From NCBI RefSeq assembly GCF_002807035.1, contig NZ_NIUC01000002.1, positions 1,827,267 to 1,891,266 on the forward strand: a stretch of 64,000 bases of DNA, in the 5' to 3' direction. A program made the position numbers and the translations under genes. Below the pieces are notes generated by a model that did not search any database, was not told the DNA's origin, and worked only from the letters and a program-made list of their open reading frames with translations. This document shows, one piece after another, positions 7,522 to 17,234 of the stretch (position 1 is the stretch's first letter; each line of letters starts with the position of its first letter). This stretch comes from Algoriphagus formosus. Its GTDB lineage: Bacteria > Bacteroidota > Bacteroidia > Cytophagales > Cyclobacteriaceae.

Positions 7522-8433
7522 ATGACGGCTTCTGTATACCATATTCCAGTGATGCTCGCCCAATGCACTGAAGGCTTGGCTATTGACCCTAATGGGGTTT
7601 ATGTCGATGTGACTTTTGGCGGAGGTGGGCATTCCCGAGAAATCCTGAAGCATTTGGATACGGGGCATCTTTATGGTTTTGATCAGGATCCGGATGCCGA
7701 AGCAAATATTCCAGAAGATTCTCGCTTCACTTTTGTAGCGGCAAATTTTAGAGATATCAAGAAGTACTTGAGGCTATATGGAGTCCGACAAGTTGATGGA
7801 ATCCTTGCTGACTTGGGGATTTCTTCCCATCAGATTGATGAACCGGCTCGTGGTTTTTCCACACGGTTTGAAGGGGAGCTGGACATGCGCATGAATCCCT
7901 CTCAGGGAAAAAGTGCCAAGGATGTACTCAACTCCTATTCGGAGCAGGATCTCCACAAGATCTTGGGAATGTATGGTGAGGTAAAAAATGCAAAAACTTT
8001 AGCGCAAGCTATCGTATCACATCGATCTGAAAATCCCTTTGAAACTACAGAGGGATTGACTGCATTCTTGAAAAAATATGCTCCGAGGGGCAAAGAGTTT
8101 AAATATTTCGCTCAGGTATTTCAGGCACTTCGGATCGAGGTAAATGATGAAATGGCGGCCTTGGAAGAAATGCTATTGGGTGCGATTGAGCTTTTGAAGC
8201 CGGAAGGAAGATTGGTAGTGATGAGCTATCACAGCTTGGAAGATCGTTTGGTGAAAAACCTGATTCAAAAAGGGAAATTCCAAGGGGAGTTAGAAAAGGA
8301 TTTTTATGGAAATCCTATTCGTCCTTTAGAACCTGTCAGTAGAGGCGCAATTACCGCTTCGGCGGAGGAAATAGCGGAAAACCCGCGAGCCAGAAGTGCA
8401 AAATTGAGAGTGGCAAAAAAACTAGTGAAATGA
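7522..8433 (+). CDS. rsmH: 16S rRNA (cytosine(1402)-N(4))-methyltransferase RsmH (MraW)
   Basis: 303 residues. SAM-binding motif DVTFGGGGHSREIL near residues 29-42, DQDPDA near 54-59, and the SLEDRLVK block near the C-terminus are family signatures. It methylates the N4 of C1402 in 16S rRNA in the ribosomal P site. Its stop overlaps the ftsL start by 4 bp. Confidence 0.97.
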   Translation: MTASVYHIPVMLAQCTEGLAIDPNGVYVDVTFGGGGHSREILKHLDTGHLYGFDQDPDAEANIPEDSRFTFVAANFRDIKKYLRLYGVRQVDGILADLGISSHQIDEPARGFSTRFEGELDMRMNPSQGKSAKDVLNSYSEQDLHKILGMYGEVKNAKTLAQAIVSHRSENPFETTEGLTAFLKKYAPRGKEFKYFAQVFQALRIEVNDEMAALEEMLLGAIELLKPEGRLVVMSYHSLEDRLVKNLIQKGKFQGELEKDFYGNPIRPLEPVSRGAITASAEEIAENPRARSAKLRVAKKLVK

Positions 8434-8816
8434 GCCAGAATACTTTTCGGAAAAAACTGAAATCAACCAATAAGTCCCGGACAACTGGGACTGGGAGATC
8501 GATTTTTTCTTGGATTGAGGAAAAGCTCGATGTGACCAGAGTTTTGGGGGAAGGGGTTCCTGTCCAATTGGTGCCTCCTATAGGTTTCGTGGCGCTATTG
8601 GCACTTATATATATATGGGGAAATCACCGGGCTGAAAATATGGTCCGAAAAATTGAAAAGGTGCAGCAAGAGGTGGAGGATATCCGTGCGGATGTCACTA
8701 CGCTCGAGGCAGAGTATATGCTTAGTAGTATGCAGTCCGAGCTCGCCAAAAAAGTAGCGACCAGAGGTATCGTTGAATTAGATAAGCCACCGGTAAAAAT
8801 AGAAGTAGAAGAGTGA
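8430..8816 (+). CDS. ftsL: FtsL-like cell division protein
   Basis: 128 residues with a basic cytoplasmic N-terminus, one membrane segment at about residues 50-65 (PPIGFVALLALIYIW), and a periplasmic coiled coil (VRKIEKVQQEVEDIRADVTTLEAEYM). Its size, topology and place between rsmH and ftsI identify it as the Bacteroidota FtsL-like protein, a divisome component that bridges FtsQ/FtsB and FtsW/FtsI. Sequence conservation with proteobacterial FtsL is minimal, so the call rests on position and topology. Confidence 0.88.
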   Translation: MSQNTFRKKLKSTNKSRTTGTGRSIFSWIEEKLDVTRVLGEGVPVQLVPPIGFVALLALIYIWGNHRAENMVRKIEKVQQEVEDIRADVTTLEAEYMLSSMQSELAKKVATRGIVELDKPPVKIEVEE

Positions 8817-10918
8817 ACATTAAGCGATCCATAGTGCTCCGAGTTAGGGTGGTTTTCATCCTGATTGCGCTTGCGACAGCAGCGATACCGCTTCGTATTG
8901 CCAAAATCCAAGTAGAGGAAGGCGATAAGTGGCGTGAAAAAGCACAAACGATCAATTTTCAGTACCGTGAAGTTCCTGCGACAAGAGGAAATATTTATGC
9001 TGGAGACGGGAGTCTTCTTGCGACTAGTTTGCCTTTTTATCGGGTTGCGCTTGATCCGACTATGGCCAAAAAATCACTTTTTGATTCTGGTATAGACTCT
9101 TTGGCCAATCATTTATCTGCCTATTATCGAGATAAGTCTGCCAAGGCTTACAAGCGAATGATTACGGATGCCCGATTGGAAAAGAAGCGATACATCGTAC
9201 TTAATCGCCGTCAGGTAGGCTATCAGGATATGCAAAAGATGGCTGAGTGGCCAATTTTCAGAGAAGGAAGACTGGGAGGCGGAGTTCTTTTTGAAAAGGT
9301 AGAAAAGCGCTATCGTCCATTTAATTCCCTGGCCAGTCGAACAGTCGGATTCGTCAATGAGGATGAATACGGTGCTGGTATCGAATATAGCTTTAATGAA
9401 TACCTAAAAGGTCGTGATGGCAAAGCTCTTTTTCAGCGTATTGCCGGAGGAAGTTGGAAACCTGTTTTTGATGCTGAGGATATCAAGCCGGAAGATGGTT
9501 TTGATGTAATTACCACCCTGGATGTCAATATTCAAGATGTCGCAGAGACTGCGCTGCTTCGGCAGTTGGAAGATCGGGATGCAGCTTTTGGTTCGGTCAT
9601 CGTCATGGAGGTGAAAACTGGAAAGATCAAAGCCATTGCCAATCTTCAGAAAAATAAGAACGGTCAAGGCTATGGCGAAAACTACAATTTTGCCATTGGC
9701 GATCAAGGAAATACAGAGCCTGGATCCACTTTTAAGCTATTCTCCATGCTGGCGCTTTTGGAGGAGAATAAAGTCTCTTTGGAGGAGAAAATCGAAACTG
9801 GAAACGGAGCGCATCGATTCTACAATCAAGTAATGCGTGATGCCAAAAACGGTGGCTATGGTACGATTACCATTCGGGAAGCATTTGAGAAGTCTTCCAA
9901 TGTGGCTATTTCCAAATTGGTTGACATGCATTTTGGTTCTAGCCCCTCGAAGTTTTTGGGCTATTTGGATCAGGTGGGGCTTCGTGAGCCATTTGACTTT
10001 CAGCTAGCAGGAGAGGGGAAGCCATTTTTCAAAAAGCCGGGCGAAAAAGACTGGTACGGGACTTCTTTGCCTTGGATTTCTATTGGCTATGAAAGCAAGC
10101 TGAATCCCATTCATACTTTGGCCTTGTACAATGCTGTCGCCAACGAAGGCAAAATGGTCAAGCCATACTTGATCCAAGCAATTGTAAGAGGTAATAAAAT
10201 TGAAAGGCAGTGGGATACGGAAGTGATTCGAAAGAAAATCGCCTCTGAAAAGACTGTAAAACAACTTCAGGAATTGCTTGAAGGAGTTGTAGTGAGAGGT
10301 ACGGCTAAGAATATTGCCAATGCTGAATATGCGATTGCTGGTAAGACAGGCACAGCCCAAAAGTTGGAGAATGGACGCTATACCAAGCGATACTACACGA
10401 GCTTTGCGGGATATTTTCCTGCAGACCGACCGAAGTATTCCATGATTGTGGTGATCGATAGCCCGACGGGTTTTGCAGCATATGGAGGGGATGTTTCAGC
10501 TCCGGTATTCAAGGAGATTGCCGATAAAATTTACGCAGTGGACCTTGAGCTCAACCCTTCTTCGCAAGATCTTATTGCCTCTGAGGAAAAGTCGAGCAAC
10601 ACTCCTTTTGTCAAAGCAGGAAAGGCAGATGAAATCCATCAAATTTTGGAAAAACTAGGTGTACCAAGTGCTCCCGTTCAGCCTGAAGAATGGGTGAAAG
10701 TGGTTGCCAACCAAAATCAAATCAACTGGAAAACCAATAATACGGATGCCGCTACAGTACCAGATGTATCTGGATTGTCGCTTAGAGATGCGCTATTCAT
10801 TTTAGAGAATAAGGGGATTCGGGTCAATTACAGTGGAAGGGGAATTGTCAAAAGTCAATCCCTAAATCCCGGTACACCACTCCAGTCAAATACGATCATC
10901 AAACTTGAATTAGGATAA
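8813..10918 (+). CDS. ftsI: Penicillin-binding transpeptidase FtsI (PBP3-like) with PASTA domain
   Basis: 701 residues from a GTG at 8813 that overlaps the ftsL stop (GTGA). One N-terminal membrane helix (VVFILIALATAAIPL), a PBP dimerisation domain (ATRGNIYAGDG), and the transpeptidase domain with Ser305 in STFK, the SSN motif (KSSNVAIS) and the KTG motif (AGKTGTAQ). The last ~60 residues form a PASTA domain (VPDVSGLSLRDALFILENKGI). It crosslinks septal peptidoglycan in the divisome. Confidence 0.96.
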   Translation: MNIKRSIVLRVRVVFILIALATAAIPLRIAKIQVEEGDKWREKAQTINFQYREVPATRGNIYAGDGSLLATSLPFYRVALDPTMAKKSLFDSGIDSLANHLSAYYRDKSAKAYKRMITDARLEKKRYIVLNRRQVGYQDMQKMAEWPIFREGRLGGGVLFEKVEKRYRPFNSLASRTVGFVNEDEYGAGIEYSFNEYLKGRDGKALFQRIAGGSWKPVFDAEDIKPEDGFDVITTLDVNIQDVAETALLRQLEDRDAAFGSVIVMEVKTGKIKAIANLQKNKNGQGYGENYNFAIGDQGNTEPGSTFKLFSMLALLEENKVSLEEKIETGNGAHRFYNQVMRDAKNGGYGTITIREAFEKSSNVAISKLVDMHFGSSPSKFLGYLDQVGLREPFDFQLAGEGKPFFKKPGEKDWYGTSLPWISIGYESKLNPIHTLALYNAVANEGKMVKPYLIQAIVRGNKIERQWDTEVIRKKIASEKTVKQLQELLEGVVVRGTAKNIANAEYAIAGKTGTAQKLENGRYTKRYYTSFAGYFPADRPKYSMIVVIDSPTGFAAYGGDVSAPVFKEIADKIYAVDLELNPSSQDLIASEEKSSNTPFVKAGKADEIHQILEKLGVPSAPVQPEEWVKVVANQNQINWKTNNTDAATVPDVSGLSLRDALFILENKGIRVNYSGRGIVKSQSLNPGTPLQSNTIIKLELG

Positions 10919-10919
10919 A

Positions 10920-12383
10920 TTGAAAGTATTAAAAGACATATTATATAAAGTATCCTTGCTCAGCACCATTGGTGATATGGAAGTGCGGGTGAGGGATATT
11001 GTCTTTGATAGCCGAAAGGTGTCCAAGGGTTCAGTTTTCGTAGCCATCGCGGGTACGCAAGTTGACGGACATGAGTTTATCGATAAAGCCATCGAACTAG
11101 GTGCTAAGGCTGTGGTCTGTGAAAGACTTCCTGAGTCACCTTCAACCTCCATCACCTGGGTACAGGTCAAAAATACCGCTCAGTCCCTAGGGATCTTAGC
11201 TTCCAATTATTTTGACAATCCATCAAGTGAAATCAAGGTAGTGGCTGTCACCGGGACAAATGGAAAAACTACCTCTGTGACTCTACTTCATCAGCTTTTC
11301 ATGGCGATGGGTTACAGTACAGGCTTACTTTCCACAGTGGAAAATAAGATCAACGAGGAGATTGTTCCTGCCACCCATACCACACCTGATGCGGTCAGCA
11401 TTCAAGCCTTGCTTCGTCAAATGGTCGAGGCAGGTTGTACCCACTGCTTTATGGAGGCGAGTTCTCATGCGATCGTACAAGAGCGAATCGCAGGTTTGAA
11501 ATTGATCGGAGCGATCTTTACCAATATCTCTCACGATCATCTGGACTACCACAAGACCTTCGATGAATACATCAAGGCTAAGAAAAAACTCTTTGATGAC
11601 CTTCCCAAAGATGCATTTGCGCTCGTCAATGGAGACGATAAGCGAGGCATGGTGATGGTACAGAATTGCCGGGGTACTCATCAAACTTTTGCGCTCAAAT
11701 CCGCAGCAGACTTCAAAGCGAAAATAATATCCAATACCATCGAAGGCTTGGAACTGGATATCAATGGCAGGCAGGTGTGGTTTAGGCTAATCGGGGCTTT
11801 TAATGCTTACAACCTTTTAGGTGCTTTTGGAACTGCCGTACTTCTAGGAGAAGACGAGGAAGAGGTTTTGCAACACCTCTCTGCTATCCCTGGTGCGAAA
11901 GGAAGATTTGACCGAATCACCGGAGCCGGTATTACTGCAATCGTTGACTATGCGCATACCCCTGATGCACTTGAGAATGTATTGAAAACCATCAATGGTG
12001 TACGAACTGGTGGGGAGCAAGTGATTACCGTAGTCGGTTGCGGTGGGAATCGGGACACGACCAAGCGTCCCATCATGGCCAAAATAGCCGTGAGGGAAAG
12101 TGATAAGGTGATTTTGACTTCTGATAATCCTCGATTCGAGGAGCCGGAGCAAATCATTAAAGACATGCAAGCTGGTGTAGGACCAACGGAAATGCGAAAA
12201 GTCCTGAGTATTGTCGATCGTCGCGAAGCGATTAGGACTGCCTGTATGCTTTGCAAAAAGGGAGATATCATCCTAATCGCTGGAAAAGGTCACGAAGACT
12301 ATCAAGAAATACAAGGTGTAAAACACCACTTTGACGATGCCGAGGTAGTGGGAGAAATTTTGAATCAACTCAGCCAAAACTGA
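10920..12383 (+). CDS. murE: UDP-N-acetylmuramoyl-tripeptide synthetase MurE (meso-DAP type)
   Basis: 487 residues from a TTG start at 10920, one base after the ftsI stop. ATP loop GTNGKTT near 112-118. The DNPR signature at 402-405 is the known determinant for meso-diaminopimelate as the added amino acid, so the peptidoglycan is probably mDAP-type. N-terminal UDP-binding domain ([16 protein letters not shown]) and C-terminal ligase domain are complete. It acts in the cytoplasm. Confidence 0.97.
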   Translation: MKVLKDILYKVSLLSTIGDMEVRVRDIVFDSRKVSKGSVFVAIAGTQVDGHEFIDKAIELGAKAVVCERLPESPSTSITWVQVKNTAQSLGILASNYFDNPSSEIKVVAVTGTNGKTTSVTLLHQLFMAMGYSTGLLSTVENKINEEIVPATHTTPDAVSIQALLRQMVEAGCTHCFMEASSHAIVQERIAGLKLIGAIFTNISHDHLDYHKTFDEYIKAKKKLFDDLPKDAFALVNGDDKRGMVMVQNCRGTHQTFALKSAADFKAKIISNTIEGLELDINGRQVWFRLIGAFNAYNLLGAFGTAVLLGEDEEEVLQHLSAIPGAKGRFDRITGAGITAIVDYAHTPDALENVLKTINGVRTGGEQVITVVGCGGNRDTTKRPIMAKIAVRESDKVILTSDNPRFEEPEQIIKDMQAGVGPTEMRKVLSIVDRREAIRTACMLCKKGDIILIAGKGHEDYQEIQGVKHHFDDAEVVGEILNQLSQN

Positions 12384-12384
12384 A

Positions 12385-13596
12385 ATGTTATACCCGATTT
12401 TTGAATATTTGGATCAAGTATGGGACCTGCCTGGAGCTGGGGTGTTTCGCTACATCTCTTTCCGAGCAGGTATGGCTGCCATCTTATCCTTGATCATTAC
12501 CATTACTTTTGGGCATCGCATCATCAATTGGATCCGTAATCGCCAAATTGGAGAAACTGTCCGGGACCTCGGATTAGAAGGTCAATCTCAAAAGAAGGGT
12601 ACGCCTACTATGGGTGGATTGATGATCATTGCCGCTATTGTCATCCCTACTTTGCTTTTTGGAGACCTAGACAATATTTACATCATTCTATTGCTCATCA
12701 CTACGCTTTGGCTAGGGGGAATCGGATTTTTGGATGATTACATCAAGGTATTCAAAAAGAATAAGGAAGGACTCAAAGGGCGATTCAAAATCGTCGGTCA
12801 GATCGGCATTGGAATTATTGTAGGTGCGACACTTTATTTTCACGATGATGTGGTTATTCGTGAGTTCTCCACCCCAGTATCGGTCGAAAGTGGTGTAGTG
12901 GAAACTCCTGCCTTTCAAGATGTAAAAGCGCTGAAGACGACGATTCCTTTTGTCAAGAATAATGAGCTAAACTATGAGCGGCTCTTAGGTTTCATGGGAG
13001 AAGCGGTCACTCCATTTTTATACATTTTGGTGGTGATATTTATCATCACGGCCGTTTCAAATGGCGCAAACATTACAGATGGGATTGATGGCTTGGCGGC
13101 GGGTACATCAGCCATTATTGGCTTGACCATTGCAATTTTCGCATACCTCAGCGGTAATGCCATTTTCTCACAATACCTGAATATCATGTACATCCCCAAC
13201 TCAGGTGAGTTGGTGATTTTTGCTTCGGCATTTATCGGAGCTTGTATCGGATTCCTTTGGTACAATGCCTATCCAGCCCAGGTTTTCATGGGGGACACCG
13301 GTTCCCTGATGTTGGGAGGAGCTATTGCAGTCATGGCCTTAGCACTTCGAAAAGAGCTACTTATTCCGGTGATGTGTGGAATTTTCGTCATCGAGAATCT
13401 GAGCGTAGTCATGCAAGTAGGCTATTTCAAATACACCAAGAAGAAATATGGAGAGGGTAGAAGGATTTTCCTCATGTCCCCACTTCACCATCATTATCAA
13501 AAGCGAAATATTCCTGAAGCTAAAATTGTCACGCGCTTTTGGATCGTGGGAATTTTACTCGCAGTTGTCACACTTGCCACTTTGAAATTGAGATAA
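12385..13596 (+). CDS. mraY: Phospho-N-acetylmuramoyl-pentapeptide-transferase MraY
   Basis: 403 residues, about 40 more than in E. coli because of an insertion around residues 160-195 seen in Bacteroidota. Catalytic Asp117/Asp118 (FLDDYIKV), [12 protein letters not shown] and FMGDTGS, plus ten hydrophobic segments, mark the polytopic enzyme. It makes lipid I from UDP-MurNAc-pentapeptide and undecaprenyl phosphate. It begins 1 bp after murE and ends 1 bp before murD. Confidence 0.97.
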   Translation: MLYPIFEYLDQVWDLPGAGVFRYISFRAGMAAILSLIITITFGHRIINWIRNRQIGETVRDLGLEGQSQKKGTPTMGGLMIIAAIVIPTLLFGDLDNIYIILLLITTLWLGGIGFLDDYIKVFKKNKEGLKGRFKIVGQIGIGIIVGATLYFHDDVVIREFSTPVSVESGVVETPAFQDVKALKTTIPFVKNNELNYERLLGFMGEAVTPFLYILVVIFIITAVSNGANITDGIDGLAAGTSAIIGLTIAIFAYLSGNAIFSQYLNIMYIPNSGELVIFASAFIGACIGFLWYNAYPAQVFMGDTGSLMLGGAIAVMALALRKELLIPVMCGIFVIENLSVVMQVGYFKYTKKKYGEGRRIFLMSPLHHHYQKRNIPEAKIVTRFWIVGILLAVVTLATLKLR

Positions 13597-13597
13597 T

Positions 13598-14950
13598 TTG
13601 AAAAACGTAGCCATCATAGGAGCCGGAGAAAGTGGATTGGGAGCAGCATTGCTTGCCAAGCAGATGGGCTATGGTGTTTTCGTCACGGATTTGGGTCAAA
13701 TCCAGGAGGAAAGAAAGGCTGAGTTGATCAAGGCAGAAATCGAATTTGAAGAAGGAAGACATTCGGAAGAGAGAGTACTGGATGCAGACTTGATTGTGAA
13801 AAGCCCTGGTATTCCTTATTCAACTCCCTTGATTCGAAAAGCTGTCGATAAAGGCCTTGCAGTGATTGATGAGTTGGAACTGGCACATCATGTTTCCAAT
13901 GGAAAAATCATTGCTATCACAGGCACAAATGGAAAGACTACTACTACACTTTTGATCTACCATCTGCTAAAGAGTGCTGGGCTCAATGTGGGCTTGGCGG
14001 GTAATGTCGGTCACAGCTGGTCAGGACAATTGCTGCAAGGTGATAAAGACTGGTGGGTGATCGAGACGAGCAGCTTTCAGATTGACGGCATGCAGACTTT
14101 TCATCCTCATATTGCCATTTTGACTAATGTCACTCCTGATCATCTGGATCGCTATGAAGGTCAGGTGGAAAAATATATGAAGTCAAAATTCCGGCTTTTT
14201 ATCAATCAAAAAGCAAATGATTTTGCACTCTTCTACAAAGAAGATATGATTTCAAAAAGCGGAATAGAGGAGGCGAAAATCCGGGCAAAAAAGCATTTCA
14301 TCTCTTTGAATGCCGAGAATAACCCTTCTGCTTTCCTGCAGGGTGATGAACTCGTCGCAAAGGTAAACCAAGAAGAAATCAGGATTCCTACAAAAGCACT
14401 TCCTATTGCCGGCAAGCACAATGTAATTAATGCTCTTTTTGCTATAACCGCAGCAAGGATTGCAGGTCTCAGTCAGGCTCAAATAGAAGCTGGCCTTCAA
14501 AGCTTTAAGAATGCTCCTCATCGCTTGGAAAAGGTAGCTGAAATAGAAGGTGTCAGCTATATCAATGATAGTAAAGGCACCAATGTGGAGGCAACTGCTT
14601 ATGCTTTGGAAAGCTACAACCAAGGAGTCATTTGGATAGCTGGAGGGGTAGATAAGGGAAATGATTATACGCCTCTTGTACCATTGGTTAGTGCTCGTGT
14701 CAAAGCTCTAATCTGCCTTGGAAAAGACAATGTAAAGCTTCAAAAAGCCTTTGCTGGAGTAATCGATGAGATAAGAGAAACTCAAAATATAAAAGAAGCA
14801 ATCACTTGGAGTCGTCAAATGGCACAGAAAGGTGATGTGGTCTTGCTTTCGCCTGCGTGTGCAAGCTTTGATCTTTTCAAGAATTATGAGGACCGGGGCG
14901 ATCAGTTCCGAGCCGGAGTTTTGGATTTAAAAATGAAAATCAGCGCATGA
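13598..14950 (+). CDS. murD: UDP-N-acetylmuramoylalanine--D-glutamate ligase MurD
   Basis: 450 residues from a TTG start. Rossmann N-terminus (NVAIIGAGESGLGAA), ATP loop GTNGKTTT near 109-116, and C-terminal domain with ACASFDLFKNYEDRG, the last being diagnostic for MurD. It adds D-Glu to UDP-MurNAc-L-Ala in the cytoplasm. The stop overlaps the ftsW start by 4 bp (ATGA). Confidence 0.97.
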   Translation: MKNVAIIGAGESGLGAALLAKQMGYGVFVTDLGQIQEERKAELIKAEIEFEEGRHSEERVLDADLIVKSPGIPYSTPLIRKAVDKGLAVIDELELAHHVSNGKIIAITGTNGKTTTTLLIYHLLKSAGLNVGLAGNVGHSWSGQLLQGDKDWWVIETSSFQIDGMQTFHPHIAILTNVTPDHLDRYEGQVEKYMKSKFRLFINQKANDFALFYKEDMISKSGIEEAKIRAKKHFISLNAENNPSAFLQGDELVAKVNQEEIRIPTKALPIAGKHNVINALFAITAARIAGLSQAQIEAGLQSFKNAPHRLEKVAEIEGVSYINDSKGTNVEATAYALESYNQGVIWIAGGVDKGNDYTPLVPLVSARVKALICLGKDNVKLQKAFAGVIDEIRETQNIKEAITWSRQMAQKGDVVLLSPACASFDLFKNYEDRGDQFRAGVLDLKMKISA

Positions 14951-16125
14951 GCCAGTTTAAAGCATGGATAGATGAGCATTTCAAGGGAGATCCCATAATC
15001 TGGGGTATCGTGATACTGCTGTCTCTATTCAGTATCCTGGTGGTGTATTCTGCGACAGGATCTTTGGCTTATAAATATGCCGGGGGAAATACCGAATTGT
15101 ACCTGGTAAGGCATTCAGCATTGGTGTTCGTTTCTCTGGGAGTCATGTGGCTGGCCCATAAGGTTCCTTATCGAAACTATGCCCTCTACGCCAGATTGGC
15201 CATGTACCTTTCCATGCCTCTGCTTTTGATTACCTACTTATTTGGCTCCAATATCAACGAGGCCAATCGATGGTTGACTATCCCGGTAATCAATCAGGCG
15301 TTTCAACCTTCCGATTTGGCAAAACTAGCCCTCATCGCAGCATTGGCTGCTATGCTAGCCAGAAGACAAAATAACATAAAGGATTTCAAGAGTACATTCT
15401 TACCCATCATCATCGCAATTGGTGTGATTTGCGCTTTGATAGGATTGGCAAATATGTCTACGGCCATCTTGCTTCTAAGCACCTGTCTTTTGATCATGTT
15501 TATCGGAAGAGTTCCTGTGAAATACCTTCTAGTAGTCGTGATGGTGGGTGTTTTGGGATTGACCGCGGCGATATTTTTGGGACAAAGAGGAGAGACTTTC
15601 CAGTCTAGAATCACAGACTTCGTAGAGTCCTCTTCAGACGATAGCAAAATTCCTTTCCAAGCAGAGCAGTCCTACATCGCTATCGCAACGGGTGGAATTA
15701 CAGGCAAGGGTCCTGGAAATTCTGAGCAAAGAAACTCATTGCCACACCCTTATTCTGACTTTATCTATGCCATCATCATTGAAGAGTATGGAATGATTGG
15801 CGGAGTGGCAGTCCTTTTCCTATATCTGGCTTTGCTATATCGAGGAATGCGAATTGTCGCCAATTCCAATAAAGCATTTGGAGGCTTGCTATCTGCAGGT
15901 CTCAGCTTCGCACTCGTCATTCAAGCATTGGTAAATATGGCAGTAGCCGTAGGTCTTGGACCTATCACCGGGCTTCCACTTCCTCTACTCAGTATGGGAG
16001 GGACATCCTTGGTATTTACAGGAATTTCCTTGGGGATTATCCTTTCTGTCAGTAGAGGTGATCATCAGGATGAATTACAAACCGGGACTGCGATGAACAG
16101 ACCCAAACTAAAAGCAGCAATCTAA
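14947..16125 (+). CDS. ftsW: Septal peptidoglycan glycosyltransferase FtsW (SEDS family)
   Basis: 392 residues with about ten membrane helices. SEDS signatures NRWLTIP, FQPSDLAKL, the periplasmic loop FQAEQSYIAIATGG, GKGPGNSEQ, and HPYSDFIYAIIIEE, whose Asp in SDF is the expected catalytic residue. It polymerises lipid II together with FtsI. Placement between murD and murG is canonical. Confidence 0.96.
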   Translation: MSQFKAWIDEHFKGDPIIWGIVILLSLFSILVVYSATGSLAYKYAGGNTELYLVRHSALVFVSLGVMWLAHKVPYRNYALYARLAMYLSMPLLLITYLFGSNINEANRWLTIPVINQAFQPSDLAKLALIAALAAMLARRQNNIKDFKSTFLPIIIAIGVICALIGLANMSTAILLLSTCLLIMFIGRVPVKYLLVVVMVGVLGLTAAIFLGQRGETFQSRITDFVESSSDDSKIPFQAEQSYIAIATGGITGKGPGNSEQRNSLPHPYSDFIYAIIIEEYGMIGGVAVLFLYLALLYRGMRIVANSNKAFGGLLSAGLSFALVIQALVNMAVAVGLGPITGLPLPLLSMGGTSLVFTGISLGIILSVSRGDHQDELQTGTAMNRPKLKAAI

Positions 16126-17234
16126 TCGAAAAGTCAGCAACATATCGCCTTTTGATCAGCGGTGGAGGTACCGGAGGACATATCTATCCTGCTATTGCCA
16201 TCGCCAATGCCTGGGTAGAAGAGCATCCTGATAGCGAGGTGCTTTTTGTGGGTGCCTTGGGTAAAATGGAGATGCAGAAGGTTCCTGAGGCTGGCTACAA
16301 AATCATTGGATTGCCAGTGGCGGGATTACAGCGATCCCTGACTTGGAAAAATCTAGCCATCCCCTTTAAGCTGATCAAAAGCTTGGCAAAAGCAGGGGAG
16401 ATTGTCAAAGATTTCAAGCCTCAGGTAGTGATCGGAGTTGGGGGCTATGCAAGTGGTCCGGTGCTCTATGCTGCACAAGGCAAAAAAATCCCAACACTCA
16501 TTCAAGAGCAAAATTCCTACGCAGGAATCACAAATAAAATTTTATCCAAGCGGGCAAAAACCATCTGTGTCGCCTATCCAAACATGCAGTCTTTTTTCCC
16601 TGCTGACCGATTGGTCTTGACCGGTAACCCGGTAAGAAAAGATATCCTCTATCTCTATGGCAAGCGGGAAAAAGCAATGGCTCACTTTGACTTGGATCCA
16701 ACTAGAAAGACGCTTTTGGTTTTGGGGGGATCCTTGGGGGCACGGACGCTTAACCAAGCTACGCTAAAGGATATGCAAGCATTTGAAAAGGATGGATACC
16801 AGGTGCTTTGGCAGTCTGGCAAATACTATTTCAAAGACATGTCAAAAGCAGTGGAAGATTCTGGATTGGAGCACATCCATCTTCGGGAATTCATTCGCGA
16901 AATGGATCTAGCCTATTCTGCTGCAGATGTAATCGTGTCGCGTGCAGGGGCGCTTTCTGTTTCGGAGCTTTCGCTGGTAGGCAAGCCGGTGATTTTTATT
17001 CCGTCTCCCAATGTGGCGGAAGATCATCAAACCAAAAATGCCATGGCCTATGTACTGCAAGAAGCAGCACTCATTTTAAAGGATGCCGAGGCAGTAGGTC
17101 AAATGAAGGAAGAGGTGGATAGCATCATGAATGAGCCCGATCTGGTAAAAAGATTGAGTCAAAATATTCGCGCTTTGGCAAAGCCAAATGCAGCTGAAGA
17201 GATAGTAAATGAAATCGAAAAGTTAATCGCTTGA
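16125..17234 (+). CDS. murG: UDP-GlcNAc:lipid II N-acetylglucosaminyltransferase MurG
   Basis: GT28 enzyme that turns lipid I into lipid II at the inner membrane face. N-terminal GGGTGGHIYPAIAIAN, QEQNSYAGITNKI, the GGSLGA motif and SRAGALSVSEL of the UDP-GlcNAc site are present. The start is problematic. The first usual start codon is TTG at 16152, which leaves only three residues before GGGTGGH and removes most of the first beta strand. The same frame is open back to an ATC at 16125 overlapping the ftsW stop (TAATC), and from there the product would be 369 residues with TYRLLIS before the glycine motif. I give the longer form; the shorter is 360 residues. Confidence 0.9.
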   Translation: MEKSATYRLLISGGGTGGHIYPAIAIANAWVEEHPDSEVLFVGALGKMEMQKVPEAGYKIIGLPVAGLQRSLTWKNLAIPFKLIKSLAKAGEIVKDFKPQVVIGVGGYASGPVLYAAQGKKIPTLIQEQNSYAGITNKILSKRAKTICVAYPNMQSFFPADRLVLTGNPVRKDILYLYGKREKAMAHFDLDPTRKTLLVLGGSLGARTLNQATLKDMQAFEKDGYQVLWQSGKYYFKDMSKAVEDSGLEHIHLREFIREMDLAYSAADVIVSRAGALSVSELSLVGKPVIFIPSPNVAEDHQTKNAMAYVLQEAALILKDAEAVGQMKEEVDSIMNEPDLVKRLSQNIRALAKPNAAEEIVNEIEKLIA

